Source: Cymbomonas tetramitiformis (taxonomy: Eukaryota > Chlorophyta > Pyramimonadophyceae > Pyramimonadales > Pyramimonadaceae). Taken from it: a stretch of 64,000 bases of DNA. The position numbers were made by a program, and so were the translations under genes. The notes beneath the pieces are model-generated. The model did no database searches, had not been told where the DNA came from, and saw only the letters and a program-made list of their open reading frames with translations. Every line of letters starts with the position of its first letter. The first letter of the stretch is position 1. The stretch is taken from positions 39,311 through 103,310 of the forward strand of contig LGRX02033444.1 in NCBI GenBank assembly GCA_001247695.2, written 5' to 3'. Positions 11,167 through 22,500 of the stretch are shown here, in pieces.

Positions 11167-12243
11167 TCTCTCTCTATCAAGTGGACCTGTCAGACGACTT
11201 CCCGTTCTTGACCAAACTCAACGTTACAACGGAGAGAGAGATTGAAGGAAATGGCATCTGACAAGTGGAAGAGTTACGTGGCATGGAAGCTTCAGCCTGT
11301 CAGCGACCGCAAGGTCAAATCTCGACCCTGCCTCTGACTCAGATGTTCATGTGCGATACATTTGATTGCGATACGTGTCATACTGTCGATGACCGCTGTT
11401 AAAACCGAGTGTCAGTATCGAGTATGACAAACTCCAGACCAGAGGTGCGTAGCGAGGTAGGACACTCCGATCGCGCTCGATATCGAATGCCTCGCGCAGA
11501 TTACCCCATCAGACACAAGAACCCTGTAGGACTAAAATTGCTGTAGGACTGTCGAACCGTTTTGCTTCAGGGAACTTGGGTTATAGGGGACGGGTGCAGT
11601 TGAACAATCGCATAAGTATTACTTAATGGTTCGGAATACCATATTGATACACGAAGTATGCAACATAACGTTCTGACGATATCACTCACTCGGCGAGAAG
11701 CAAATCCTTGCATCGATTGCCATCGAAGCGGGTTGGACCCTGGGTTGCCTTAAAGCTTAAACCCGTAACCGGTTATAACCTGGGGGGTCCGATTTTAGGT
11801 TATAACCTTCACTTAGGATATTCCCCCATACTTAATCGCCCCATATTTAAGGCCCGCATGTGTCACCCGATCGAAGAGAGTTGTATGAGACATCATGTCG
11901 CTGAGACAACATATCCGAGAACAACAAACGCTATACACTTCTCACTTGGAAGGGGAGAATATACCATCAACAGTGTCACAAACGAACGAAAGCGGAAATA
12001 TCAAACGCTCGAACCATCGTGGCTGCGGCCGCCGAGCAAGCGTCTCCATAACAGGTTGGGTGTGTGTTTTTTGTCAAAGTATGCACACTCGATGGTACTA
12101 CGGTTGAACCCGCTGGAAAGCCAGGTCAAGCGTAAGATACTGTTCATTGTCTATTTTGTGGCGACAAGTTCTCCGCAGCGCAACTAACGCGCATTCTCTC
12201 ACACGTCGGTCAGCGATCGGGCAACCATTTGTGATAAACTGGT
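11167..12243. other. upstream region of the START gene; no further gene seen
   Basis: An ORF at 11708-12187 (159 codons) has no recognisable domain and overlaps simple repeats. The region contains palindromic GGTTATAACC motifs at about 11772-11812. It ends at the AATAA target duplication of element B (12244-12248). Confidence 0.4.
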
Positions 12244-12248
12244 AATAA

Positions 12249-12700
12249 TGTTGGATTCAGTGACCCGTAGGTCATAACTTGCCCTGTCTCCCGTTAGTTG
12301 TACCACTACTCGTACAGTACTAGGTGACAGATACCTAGGTCACAGACCGCTTTATATTCGTTTATCATTATAATCAGTTTACACTTCAAGGTAAGGTTTG
12401 CGCGGAGTAAAAAAATGCAAAAACTTTTCAAAATCTAGATTTTGAGATACGAGCGATTTAAGTTTCGGTATGGTTAAGTATGGGGGGTGACCGAGCGGTA
12501 TCGACCATAACTTTTCATTAACGTGATCAATTTGATACCTGTAGTGCGCAATATGAACAGGGTGCTCTGGGCAACCTATTTATCAAATAAAAGATTTTTG
12601 AAAAGTTTTTGCATTTTTGGACTCCGCGCAAACCTTACCTTGACTTGTAAGAGAACTATTCATTGACCACCCGATATATTGCGGAACAATATATCTCACA
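12249..12700 (+). repeat. 5' LTR of element B
   Basis: TGTTGGATTCAGTGACCCGT ... ATATATCTCACA. It matches the 3' LTR at 31218-31409 apart from six substitutions and the MITE at 12387-12642. Confidence 0.85.
12387..12642. mobile_element. 256-bp MITE in the LTR of element B
   Basis: The ends are near-perfect inverted repeats of about 50 bp (CAAGGTAAGGTTTGCGCGGA at the left, its complement at the right, then TGCAAAAACTTTTCAAAA on both sides). It is flanked by ACTT direct repeats (12383-12386 and 12643-12646). The uninterrupted LTR at 31218-31409 shows one ACTT at the same place, which proves insertion. There is no coding capacity. The superfamily is not clear; the target duplication looks like 4 bp. 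Confidence 0.9.
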
Positions 12701-12976
12701 GGTTATGGGGTATCACCCCGCTTTTCTCACTGCTGACTTTGCCATGATTGGCTAAGCTTTTCCACTTGGCGGGGCGTTGGGGCCTCGCGAGATGTTGAAT
12801 TGGCCATCTTAGAGCTCGCGGTTTGCTCTATGTTACGGTGAGATTTTGGATTGGGGACTTTCGGCCTCTTCTTCGAGTGTCCGCGTTGGATTTTGTTTTC
12901 GACTGGGATTGATCACCCTTGTCAACACGTCCTTGGCCGTCGCGTATTCGACTTAATTGGTTTCGTTCGACCCCCT

Positions 12977-13219
12977 TGCTGGACTTCGGGTTTAGGCTTA
13001 GTTATTATGGGCTCTGACTAGCCCCTAGCCTGACCCTGCTTCCGTCTCGTGTCCGTGACATCCTAGCACTGTACTGTACAGTAGTACAGTACAGTAGTAC
13101 AGTCATCGTTTCACTGTCTGGGTTTCCGAGAGCATAAAGCTTCGGCCAGACACAAGTTAGTGGATGATCAGTTTGTCTCCTAGCAAGCTTAGCCGGACAG
13201 CGTATCTGTCTTCCTCGCA
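12977..13219 (+). repeat. 5' LTR of element A
   Basis: 243 bp, identical to 16017-16259. It includes a TACTGTACAGTAGTACAGTA tandem-palindromic stretch at about 13070-13100. It is followed by GGTTATAGGCCG, which resembles the GGTTATGGGG that follows B's 5' LTR. Confidence 0.9.
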
Positions 13220-13656
13220 GGTTATAGGCCGCACCGGCTTTCCGGTGATTCTGATGATGGCGCAGCGCCTTGCTGTTGCCATGTTCGGCTAAGTAGGACG
13301 TAGGAGGGGTTGAGCGCCCACTTGGGCGGTGGTGAATTACTCTTACGGTATGGCCTTTTGACTTGGCAGTGATGGCGGCACGCATTGTGCTCGCCTTCGC
13401 TGCGCAGGAGATCAGTTCGTGACGGATTATTTTTATTTTACGGAAGCATCGTCGCAGCGAGAGTTAATCTGTTTCGTGCGCCGCTGGCTCCGGCGAGGTC
13501 GTTCCACACGTAACTGATTTTGGCCGCTCTCATGGTTCCGCTTACGACCTGTGAATTTTGATCTGTCAACTGAGACTTCTACAGACTATCTGGCCGCTGT
13601 AAGCGTTCTTCCACCATCTCCCTGATTAGCTCAACCTTCTCCCCTGTCTCTCCATC

Positions 13657-15831
13657 ATGGTTACCACGACGAATAGAGTGACGCGGTCTCGCGTCCGTAG
13701 ATTAGAGACGATCTTTGATGACGTTGGTGCGCAGCACGCTGCAACACCACACACGCCGCAGCTGCCAGCTCCGACCACAGCAGCTGCGAGGGAAGTTTTC
13801 GACAAATGTAAACAGTTGGCTCGGGACAACTTCGACAGGAAGGTTGCCAAAACCGTTGCCACAAAGATTCTTGGGGACAAATCAGAGCGCTTTGCAGGGA
13901 CAGAGGCGGACGCTGTGGACATTTTTTCACAATTGATGCATGAGTTGCGCGCACAGTTCGTGCTCCAGTCATCGGCGTTTGCTCCCCTGTTTGACTTAAC
14001 TGACATGGCAGTTGAGGCCAGGCATGAAGCAAATGAGCTGTTGCTCTCGGCTCTGACATTTCTGGCTCGCCCTGGCTCACCTGCCCGTGACTGGCTTGAG
14101 GCCTCTGGGTCCGACGTTCCTGGAGATGGCAAGCGCGCTGCCCTTGAGGTGGTGCGCATGCTCCAGGAACGTTCGGAACCCTTTGACTCTTTTGAGTTGC
14201 TGCTGGCGGTCCGCATCCCCAGCAGCAAAGATCCTGACCGTGGCATCCGCGAGTTCAATGGCCTGTTGAGGGACGTTCAGCGTTCCCACAACTTGCCAGA
14301 GGACGCGGTGAAGCGGCAGTTTCTGAAGGCTCTCGGCGATTCGTGGCTATACCGTGATTTGGCTAACTCTCTGGCTCGGGCTGACCAGCGGCAGGGCGTG
14401 TCTCTCCTGACTATTCAGGCTCGTGTGCGGGAGCAGTTCCGCCACGGCCTGAAAGTCTCTGACGCCCCTGTCTCTGCTCTGTCATTCGGCGATGGCGCGT
14501 CTGACCTGGCTGCGGCGTTGTCCAGTCTGCAGAAGCAGCTGGAGCGCATGCAACAGGACATTCGTGACCTGAAGCGGCAGAAGCGGGAAGGGCCTCCGCC
14601 TGCGGGCAAGCACCTTACCCGCTCTGCTGCTAAGCATCATCGTGCTGGTGTTAAGCCACTTGGCACCGCTCCTCCTGTCTCATTTGACAAGAAGAGTGGT
14701 GCCTTCGTGCCCCACTGCCAGAATGCGGTGTGTGCACAAAGTGGTTTGAAGCACTGGCATGCTGAATGCCCCAACGGCGGTCTTCACTCTGCCCACTATT
14801 GTAGTGCGGTTGAAGACTACGAGACTGACTGCTTGGCTGTTCGTTTCCAGCGGTTCTATGACGCTGGGGATGAACATGCCTTCGAGTCGCTCTGCGCGAT
14901 GGAGGGTCGCCCAGAGGTGTGCGAGCTGTCGGCGCATTCTTTTGTGACGGCTGAGCCCACGTCTCTGCGGCACTTCCAGGATGCGGCGGCTTCCGCTCGG
15001 GATGCGGCGGCTGACGATGACGGCGTGGCTCACTTTCCTCTAGCCACATTCCACTCGGGTGCACGGGGCTCGATTCCGCCACCGCCTGCGGTTCGGGATC
15101 CCTCTGCACTCGTGGCTGGTGGTGTGCCTACGGCTCATGACCCACCAGTGGCTGTCCCTGGCTCTCTCGGCTTGCCTGGTTCTGTGCCATCGCTCCAGCT
15201 TGGCGACTCTGCACCGGCTCCGCTGTTTGCCGGCATGACGATTGAGACTTCTGACATTGGCTCTGAAGTCTCTGACAACGACCAGGGCTCTGACAATGAC
15301 TCTGACGGCGGGCAGCAAGTGGCTTTTGACTCCTTCGGCACTCTTGAGCATGACTCTGACAGGGGGGCATCGCCACTAGCAGCTCCGGTGTACCGTCCAC
15401 GGGCACCGCCGGGTTTTCTCCGGTGTGCATTAATGTCCTCGATGCTCTGTTGTTCTCTGCTGGCCAGTGCTACGGCATCTCTGGTTGCCGTGGGCGGTGG
15501 TGACAGGGGCCTGGTTGAGCCCGGAGTCACCGTCCATCGGTCTACTGGAGATCTCTTTGCTTCGGATCCGCCACTTGGCTCTCTGGACATCCGTGATTGG
15601 CCGCCTGACGATCGGGTTCTTTCGTCTCTTTCTTCAATGTTCAAACCACCATGGGAATCTGCTTGTATGAGTTCTTCAGTCGATTTACTTTCTGCTGTGG
15701 AACCGCCTTGCCCACTTGGGCCTGGTGGTGCTCAATTTCAACAAGACAGTCTGCAATTCACTTCGGGGTTACTCTGTGTCTACATCCCAACCGCTGAACT
15801 CAGCTCTGCTGACCAGCTTCAAAGTGGCTGA
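13657..15831 (+). CDS. gag-like protein of element A
   Basis: A 724-residue intact frame. The N-terminal third contains a capsid-like helical region (LLLSALTFLARPGSPARDWL and GDGKRAALEVVRML) that aligns with the gag of element B. Residues about 285-310 form a short coiled coil (LSSLQKQLERMQQDIRDLKR). Around residue 354 is a Cys/His cluster (CQNAVCAQSG...HWHAEC), spaced less regularly than a classical zinc knuckle. The rest is acidic and Ser/Asp-rich, with a hydrophobic segment (CALMSSMLCCSLLASATASL, about residues 590-609). The protein probably coats element RNA in particles. The late hydrophobic segment is unusual for Gag. No enzymatic domain is visible. Confidence 0.75.
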   Translation: MVTTTNRVTRSRVRRLETIFDDVGAQHAATPHTPQLPAPTTAAAREVFDKCKQLARDNFDRKVAKTVATKILGDKSERFAGTEADAVDIFSQLMHELRAQFVLQSSAFAPLFDLTDMAVEARHEANELLLSALTFLARPGSPARDWLEASGSDVPGDGKRAALEVVRMLQERSEPFDSFELLLAVRIPSSKDPDRGIREFNGLLRDVQRSHNLPEDAVKRQFLKALGDSWLYRDLANSLARADQRQGVSLLTIQARVREQFRHGLKVSDAPVSALSFGDGASDLAAALSSLQKQLERMQQDIRDLKRQKREGPPPAGKHLTRSAAKHHRAGVKPLGTAPPVSFDKKSGAFVPHCQNAVCAQSGLKHWHAECPNGGLHSAHYCSAVEDYETDCLAVRFQRFYDAGDEHAFESLCAMEGRPEVCELSAHSFVTAEPTSLRHFQDAAASARDAAADDDGVAHFPLATFHSGARGSIPPPPAVRDPSALVAGGVPTAHDPPVAVPGSLGLPGSVPSLQLGDSAPAPLFAGMTIETSDIGSEVSDNDQGSDNDSDGGQQVAFDSFGTLEHDSDRGASPLAAPVYRPRAPPGFLRCALMSSMLCCSLLASATASLVAVGGGDRGLVEPGVTVHRSTGDLFASDPPLGSLDIRDWPPDDRVLSSLSSMFKPPWESACMSSSVDLLSAVEPPCPLGPGGAQFQQDSLQFTSGLLCVYIPTAELSSADQLQSG

Positions 15832-16016
15832 GTTTCTAGTCGATCATCCTGGCAGCTTGATTAGCTTTAGCCCAGTAGTGGGATGACCGGGTCAAGACCC
15901 CGGCACCCAGCTAGAAGTGATCGGTTTCCACCGAGTTGCACGTAGGTGTTTGTTTGTTATCGCGTGGCTGTATACCCTGTACCTGCCTTGCTAGGTAGTC
16001 ACACCCACGGGTGGTG

Positions 16017-16259
16017 TGCTGGACTTCGGGTTTAGGCTTAGTTATTATGGGCTCTGACTAGCCCCTAGCCTGACCCTGCTTCCGTCTCGTGTCCGTGACA
16101 TCCTAGCACTGTACTGTACAGTAGTACAGTACAGTAGTACAGTCATCGTTTCACTGTCTGGGTTTCCGAGAGCATAAAGCTTCGGCCAGACACAAGTTAG
16201 TGGATGATCAGTTTGTCTCCTAGCAAGCTTAGCCGGACAGCGTATCTGTCTTCCTCGCA
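16017..16259 (+). repeat. 3' LTR of element A
   Basis: Identical to 12977-13219. It is preceded by CCACGGGTGGTG, the counterpart of the CAGGGTGGTG before B's 3' LTR. Confidence 0.9.
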
Positions 16260-16362
16260 CCCCTTTTCACCTCACTCCGTAACTGCAAATCCGTCGCTCG
16301 CCACCTTACAATTTGCGCCTCGCTTTCACCCCAACACCCCTCCTGTAGGAATTTTATTCTGA

Positions 16363-17815
16363 ATGTCTACATCTTCCGTTCACACTCCGGCCGTGGGCGC
16401 TAGGATGCGCCTCGATTCGATTTTCGCTAGGAACGTGGGTGCTCGCTATAGGAGCACTCCACAGTCACTGCATGCCACCCTTGCTGCTACTGACAAGACA
16501 CGTGGCAATGCCGTCTTGCAATCATCTTGGGACGTTGATGTTGTGAAACGTGTTGCCAAGGACACGCTAGGTACCAAAGCGTCTTCATTTCCCGGAAGTG
16601 AACCACATCGTCAACTTCTTTGGGATTCTTTGGTTACCGCATTGGAGTCCTCGTTTGTCAACAAGGACACCGCCAACGAGGACATCTTTGACCTCGTGGA
16701 CGTCACCAAGGAGGTTCACCCGATCTTCAACGACATTTTACTTCGTGCGTTGGTTTCCTTGACGACACCCCACTCTCCAGCTCGAAGGTGGGTCGACGCT
16801 TCGGCGAGAATTTATCCGCGCGACGGTAAGCGCGCGCTACTGGAGGTCACCAAGCGGCTGCTGCCGCCTGGGCATCGGCCGCTCCGCTATCATGAGGAGC
16901 TTTTAAGCATCTCTTTTGGGTCCTCTGACGACCCAGAGCCTTTAGTGGCCCAATTTGATGAGTGTCGTAAGGCTATAGCGGCTAGTGGAGCCGGCTCTTT
17001 GGACGACGAGGCCGCCTCCCAAGAGGCAGCTTCTGGCGGCACTGGATGCCGAGTTCTACAAAGAGGTAATCACCCCACTTCGCCTGGACACGGCGTTGGC
17101 GAAAGTGGGCATCGAGGAGATATACACGCACATTCTCGAGGTTTGGTGGTGTGCAAACCCTAATGGCCCTCCCAACCGCCCCAAAGCAACCGCGCCTGCC
17201 CCGACGCACACGCCTCTCGGATTGGCTTACGCAGGTGGGAAGCCGCGTGACATCTCGGACTTCCTCGAGGAATTTGCTCGCATCGTTGGTGAGGCTTCTA
17301 CCCTGCTTGCCTCCCTTCGTCATGACGAGCGCGAACATGCGCGAGACACACCGCCGCCGCGGGATGATTTTCCCCGTCGGCATGGGGGAGGTGGTGTCAA
17401 ATTTCCACCGTCGAAATGGCGCGACGAGCGGAACCGTCGGTCCGACGGTAAGTTTCATGGCCGTGACCGTCGAGGTGGGCTGAAGCATCGCTTCGCGGCC
17501 TACCCACTCACGAAGGGCGGGAATTGGTCCCAAACGCATGCCAGACCGGCGGCACGGTGTATTTCCTTCCACTCTGCTTCTTCGGCCTTCGTTCAGGAGT
17601 GCCCCCTGTGCCCTGGACACTTTCATGACACAGCGCGTTGCCCGGAGGTGTGTGGTTCGTGTGATGTGGGGCTTCGTCATGCCGCCATGGACTTGGACGA
17701 GGTGGTTTCGGCTCTCCAGACGGCTTTCGACGACGAGGACGACCAGGGGTTTGCTCACCTCGCTGTGCCACCAGCACGACCAGCCACTGGTGCGTGACGA
17801 CCCAGAGCCCTTCAC
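16363..17815 (+). pseudogene. gag of element B, first part
   Basis: The frame from ATG 16363 aligns with A's gag (SPARRWVDASARIYPRDGKR). It loses frame near 17015-17030 inside GAGGCCGCCTCCCAAGAGGC, and the homologous reading (KRQLLAALDAEFYKEVI) continues in the next frame from about 17020. That second frame contains a textbook CX2CX4HX4C zinc knuckle (CPLCPGHFHDTARC, around 17600-17645), then meets a TGA at 17795-17797. Element C is inserted just after, at about 17816. The frameshift, stop and insertion make it non-functional. Confidence 0.8.
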
Positions 17816-17819
17816 CTAC

Positions 17820-17839
17820 CCGGAACACGCTATTCGATG
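17820..17839 (+). repeat. left terminal inverted repeat of element C
   Basis: CCGGAACACGCTATTCGATG, a perfect complement of the right end. Confidence 0.85.
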
Positions 17840-18141
17840 CAATTGACATTAGGGTAGATAATTGACATTAGCTGTTTTTGGCGATATTTAGAAAATATAT
17901 GTGCTAAAAATGTTAATGTTGAAAATATTTTTGCTCGCAGGCCTCCGCAACGGTAAAATTACAAGACACGTATACGAAAATGTTTCCAAGACACGGTGAA
18001 GCATGCAATTTTTTTTCTGTGCTGTAAATGGTAGCGAGCATGGCATACGAAAGAAATGAGCAATTGCCATATCAGATTTCTCTAATAATCGTATTTACAT
18101 TATGTACATCTATTTCGTGCGTCTAAGTCAGCTGATTCTAT

Positions 18142-18525
18142 TCACATTTCAACATCGCTACCGTCGTCTAGATCTTTACACCTCTGGTTAGGTCTGGACC
18201 GGTCTGGACAGGTCGGCACTTCCTCATTTCCCTCGTTTTCGCTATTGTCTTCATCGCCTACTGTTTCTTCCATTTGCCCGTTATCAATTCGTATTTTCTT
18301 GGCTCTTTGCGCAAGCAGTGCGACTATAAGTTGCCCATACTGCTCATCTGGGATACAACCTTTTGCTTCGTTAGCTGCGATGTTCCACGCTAGCAATATC
18401 TCTGCACTTTTGAAGGGCTCAGTTGACGGCGTATCGGATGCGTTCTCCCAGAAGGCTCCCGCTTTCGCTGCCAACACCTTTCCGAGTCTTCGCTCCTTAG
18501 TGTCCGTGTATGTCTTCACTTTCAT
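18142..18525 (-). CDS. hypothetical protein with acidic tail
   Basis: A 127-residue frame with no disabling change. The first 80 residues look folded (LGKVLAAKAGAFWENASDT, FKSAEILLAWNIAANEA, YGQLIVALLAQRAKKIR). The last 40 are strongly acidic and end in DLDDGSDVEM. No family is recognised. It is the outermost leftward ORF of element C, about 1 kb beyond the end of the DUF7869-like gene, and could be a small accessory protein or a missed last exon. A plus-strand frame (18245-18631) overlaps it and is less protein-like. Confidence 0.4.
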   Translation of the reverse strand: MKVKTYTDTKERRLGKVLAAKAGAFWENASDTPSTEPFKSAEILLAWNIAANEAKGCIPDEQYGQLIVALLAQRAKKIRIDNGQMEETVGDEDNSENEGNEEVPTCPDRSRPNQRCKDLDDGSDVEM

Positions 18526-18542
18526 GACTACTACCCAAATTC

Positions 18543-18772
18543 ATGGTCCTACCATAAGGACCAATGGGCAATTGCGGTTTCGATCACTAAATCGACTATT
18601 TGAGGCACAGGCAACATTAATTTGCACATGATATTTATGAGTTAAATGAATTTTATTTCTTATAGCGGCGGCCCCCATGAGACTTTAGGTGTGTGGTTGA
18701 ACGACACGCTTTAGGGGTGTAATTTCACCAAAAGCTTGAAGAAAATGGTGGTCCTACCACAAGGACCACCGT
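18543..18772. repeat. two GGTCCT...AGGACC stem-loops
   Basis: GGTCCTACCATAAGGACC near 18544 and GGTGGTCCTACCACAAGGAC (then CACC) near 18751 are short hairpins with the same core. The core recurs in the larger hairpin at 19554-19601 and in the first 60 bases of the window. The surrounding 18.5-19.5 kb has no gene. Confidence 0.6.
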
Positions 18773-19534
18773 TATTTTGAGTATTAGGAGTCACATGGGG
18801 GGCTCACGGTGATGCTCATGGTTATACATCTTGAGTTTATGACCAAATAAGATAACTGAATCGGCTACTTCGCACCCTCGTCATCATTTCCGCTCTATTT
18901 CAGCATGGCGCATGTTCAACACAATGCAAATTCCGAATTTAGTGAATTTAGTGAGTTTCAGACTTTAGAAATTGGCATTCATCCATTCTAAAATGTACAC
19001 GCCAGTCGAAAAATAAGATATTTAGATGATGGTAGACTTTCAGAAATTCGCAATACATATATACTTGAAGATTTAATGTGTTGCACACACCAACCTTGCG
19101 ATATATGCCATCTAGCAAGCAATTATGATGGCTGGCTGGTCAGCTCGCGTGACCACCGTTTTATGGGGGAAACCAACGAGCCAATATATTAGAGGGGAAG
19201 CCAACGAGCCAACGAGTCAATATATGCATTCCAACCGGGCCTACCGCCCAAATGTGATTGGGACATATGTATAGGTTCAATTTGATGGTATCCGCGCAGG
19301 TGTAGTGTTGATATATGATTGGTAAAAAATTATTGAAGATGAGTCACTAATTTGCCACATTTTGAATGTTCCAAAAAATCCGTTTTGAAAATTTTGAGTG
19401 TAGAGGTTTGAAATGCGTTCGTCATGGATATATGGGATGGATATAGGCCAAACCAGCGTTCAAATAAATTAATATAGGACCTATATATACCACCTTTCAT
19501 TGGTTAGACACCACAAATCACGGGAGATGGCCAA

Positions 19535-22500
19535 TTAAATTATCGGAACAATGGTCCTCGTGGTAGGACCAAATCGTCGATTTGGTCCTACCACAAGGAC
19601 TGCGGGGCAGTAGCCATTCAGGTACTTGTACTTCAACTCCTTCGCGTAGACAATCCGTGCATGCACTCGAACAAGCATCAGGGGGTCCGACCATTCTTTG
19701 CCGTTGAGCTTGACACGGAATTGGCATACATCGTTGGCCTTCACGCCCGTGATTTCTCCGAAGCAAACGGCGTAGCTGTTTACGGTCATCTGATCGAACG
19801 AAACCTCCCATACCGGGTTGGCCACGTACGCTTCGGCTTTTCTAGCAGCCCGATTCACCGCCTTACGTTTGCCCGTGTACACGGCAATCGGTGCACGTTC
19901 TACGCGTTCTTGAATTCGGGCTGGAATTTTTGCTGCTGCTGGCATCTGAGCTTCGGCGAGTCTGAGAGGAGCTTCCAGGGCATGCACCAAAGGGGCATTC
20001 AAACGTGCGTGCAATTTGCTCGGCAAAACGAACGGGGCATTGGGCTCCTCGAAAATGCCCTCCTCGGTCAGCTTTCGTTGCTTCCTCAACAGCTCCGCCC
20101 ACCACGCCTCGTGGGTAGGTGTAAACGTCGTACTCAAAATGGTCCGTAACCCTTGCACCATATCCTCGAGCTTCGCAAGCCCTTCTTTGGAGAAGGCTTT
20201 CGGTTTGACAAAAATCAGGCAGGTTCTCAGGCATAGAATTCAACACCTTGAGGCCCTTCTCCGGTAGCCACTTCTTGTCGGTGGAATACATCTTGTATTG
20301 CACGACCACTTCGCCGTCCTCGTTCATGTACGCTTTGAAGGTCTGCTGTGTGGAGATGCCACAGACGTTCTCGTAGCGACCACCGAACCAGGTCTTCAAA
20401 TCGTGCACTTTCGCCACCGCGGTCGTGAAGATGCCATCCGAGAAACACTCCTTTGCGATTTCCATCATTTCGTCAAGGGTCATCGCAAGCTTGCGTTTTA
20501 AGCGCACAGAAAAACGCGAGAATATCTGGTCGATGTTCTCGTGGGTGTGGCCGACGATTAGGAAGTTCACCTTCACCTTCTTGAACGCGCCGGGCATAAC
20601 CAACCAAGAGATATACGCCAAAAGCATAACGCTCTTGTTGGTGCCCACGTTGCCGAGCTGGACGTATAACACTTCCGGCATCGGGTACGGTTCTTCGCCA
20701 TCCCCTTTACGACGGTGCTCTTGAATTCGAGTGACGTCACGATGCAGCACGTTCAGCAGGAAGTTGGCGTCGTCACCGTAATTCGCGTAGTTGAAGTCCA
20801 TAAACCGGCCAGCGTTTTCGATGATGCTACCCATATTGTGCACGTCCAAGAAGTCCTTTCGGTCCAGATATGGTGGCATGCGCCTGAAATGCGGCAGGCG
20901 CGTCGTCCATTGGGTCATCCCGTCAATGATGACAGAGGAATATTTCCACCACGTCTTGTTTTCCTTGATGCTCTTAGTCATGTTGGATTTTCGGCCGTGT
21001 TTGTAGAACTCCTCACGCTCGGCACGCGCTTGGTTAAGGTGCACCTCTCGCATTTTGTCGTATGGACCTGAAAAAAAAACGTTTTAATATACAAACTTCT
21101 AAAACAACGTAAAACAAATGCAAATACTATATTTTTCAGAATTTAGCTTACCGTGCTGGGATTTAGGTGTGCCCTCCTTCAAGAGTTTGATCGAAGCACA
21201 TACACTGCACTGCGAAAAACGCTTGCACTTCGGAACTTTGAGCCAAGATTTGAACTCATCTTTCCAGATTTCGTAGAAGTACGGCAAGGAGACTTCCTTG
21301 GATTTGCGGTCGTGAATAGATAACGAATCGAGATAGTCATCCCAAATCTCTTCTCTTGTCTTCCCCGACGGGAGATGCGTCTCAGGTTTATCAGCCTGAT
21401 GTTCGCCCTGTTCAGCCGCATATTTATTCACGAAGGCAACGGCATTTGATTTTTTGTTGGACAAACGCCGATTTGCCTCGCTGCCAGTCAGCCCGTGAAT
21501 GAAATTTGTTCTTCCAGAGAGAACACGCTCGCGTACGTCGCAGAAATAGCCTTGGCTTATTTTGTAAACCTTCTGGTAGAAGGCCGAGCACACCTGTAAA
21601 TATACAAGCAAAGAGAATTTCTTTAAAAAATTACACTTTTGAGGAATTCTATAAAAAAAAAAGGAAAACTGCCCATTGGCTTAATGAGCAGTTTAGGCAA
21701 GCTTTCAGAAAATATGCACAAACATATCTACTTTTGGGAAATTCTATAAAAAAGAAGAAAAACTGCTCATTGAATTAATGAGCAGTTTATGCAAACTTTC
21801 AGAAAATATGCACAAACATATCTACTTTTGCGAAATTCTATAAAAAAGAAGAAAAACTGCTCATTAAATTAATGAGCAGTTTATGCAAACTTTCAGGAAT
21901 ATGCACAAACATATATGCTTTTCGTGGAAATTCTATAAAAAAAAAGTAAGAAAACTGCTCATTAGCTTAATGAGCAGTTTAGGCAAACTTTCAGGAATAT
22001 GCACAAACATTTATACTTTTGGGTAATCCTATAAAAAAGGAGGAATACTGCTCATTAGCTTAATGAGCAGTTTAGGCAAACTTTCAGGAATATGCACACA
22101 CATTTATACTTTTGGGGAATTCTATTAAAAAAGAAGGAATACTGCTCATTAGCTTAATGAGCAATTTAGGCAAACTTTCAGGAATATGCATACACATTTA
22201 TACTTTTCGGGAATCCTATAAAAAAGGAGGAATACTGCTCATTAGCTTAATGAGCAGTTTAGGCAAACTTTCAGGAATATGCACACACATTTATACTTTT
22301 GAAGGGAATTAGCTATTAGGCAAAAGGAATATGAAGGGAAATAAAAAAGAAGGAATACTGCTCATTAGCTTAATGAGCAGTTTAGGCAAACTTTCAGGAA
22401 TATGCACACACATTTATACTTTTGGGGAATCCTATAAAAAAGAAGGAATACTGCTCATTAGCTTAATGAGCAGTTTAGGCAAACTTTCAGGAATATGCAC

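Larger units (their letters stand above)
12977..16259 (+). mobile_element. element A: young gag-only LTR retrotransposon
   Basis: Two 243-bp LTRs (12977-13219 and 16017-16259) begin TGCTGGACTTCGGG and end TTCCTCGCA. I find no difference between them by eye. A 5-bp target duplication CCCCT flanks the element (12972-12976, 16260-16264). It inserted in the leader of element B, upstream of B's gag. The only long frame is the 724-codon gag-like ORF at 13657-15831. No pol is present, so replication would need proteins from another element. Identical LTRs indicate recent insertion. Confidence 0.9.

Noticed and set aside
18245..18631. 128-codon plus-strand ORF overlapping the minus-strand hypothetical ORF
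   Set aside because: Less protein-like than the minus frame and not supported by context. Kept as an alternative only.
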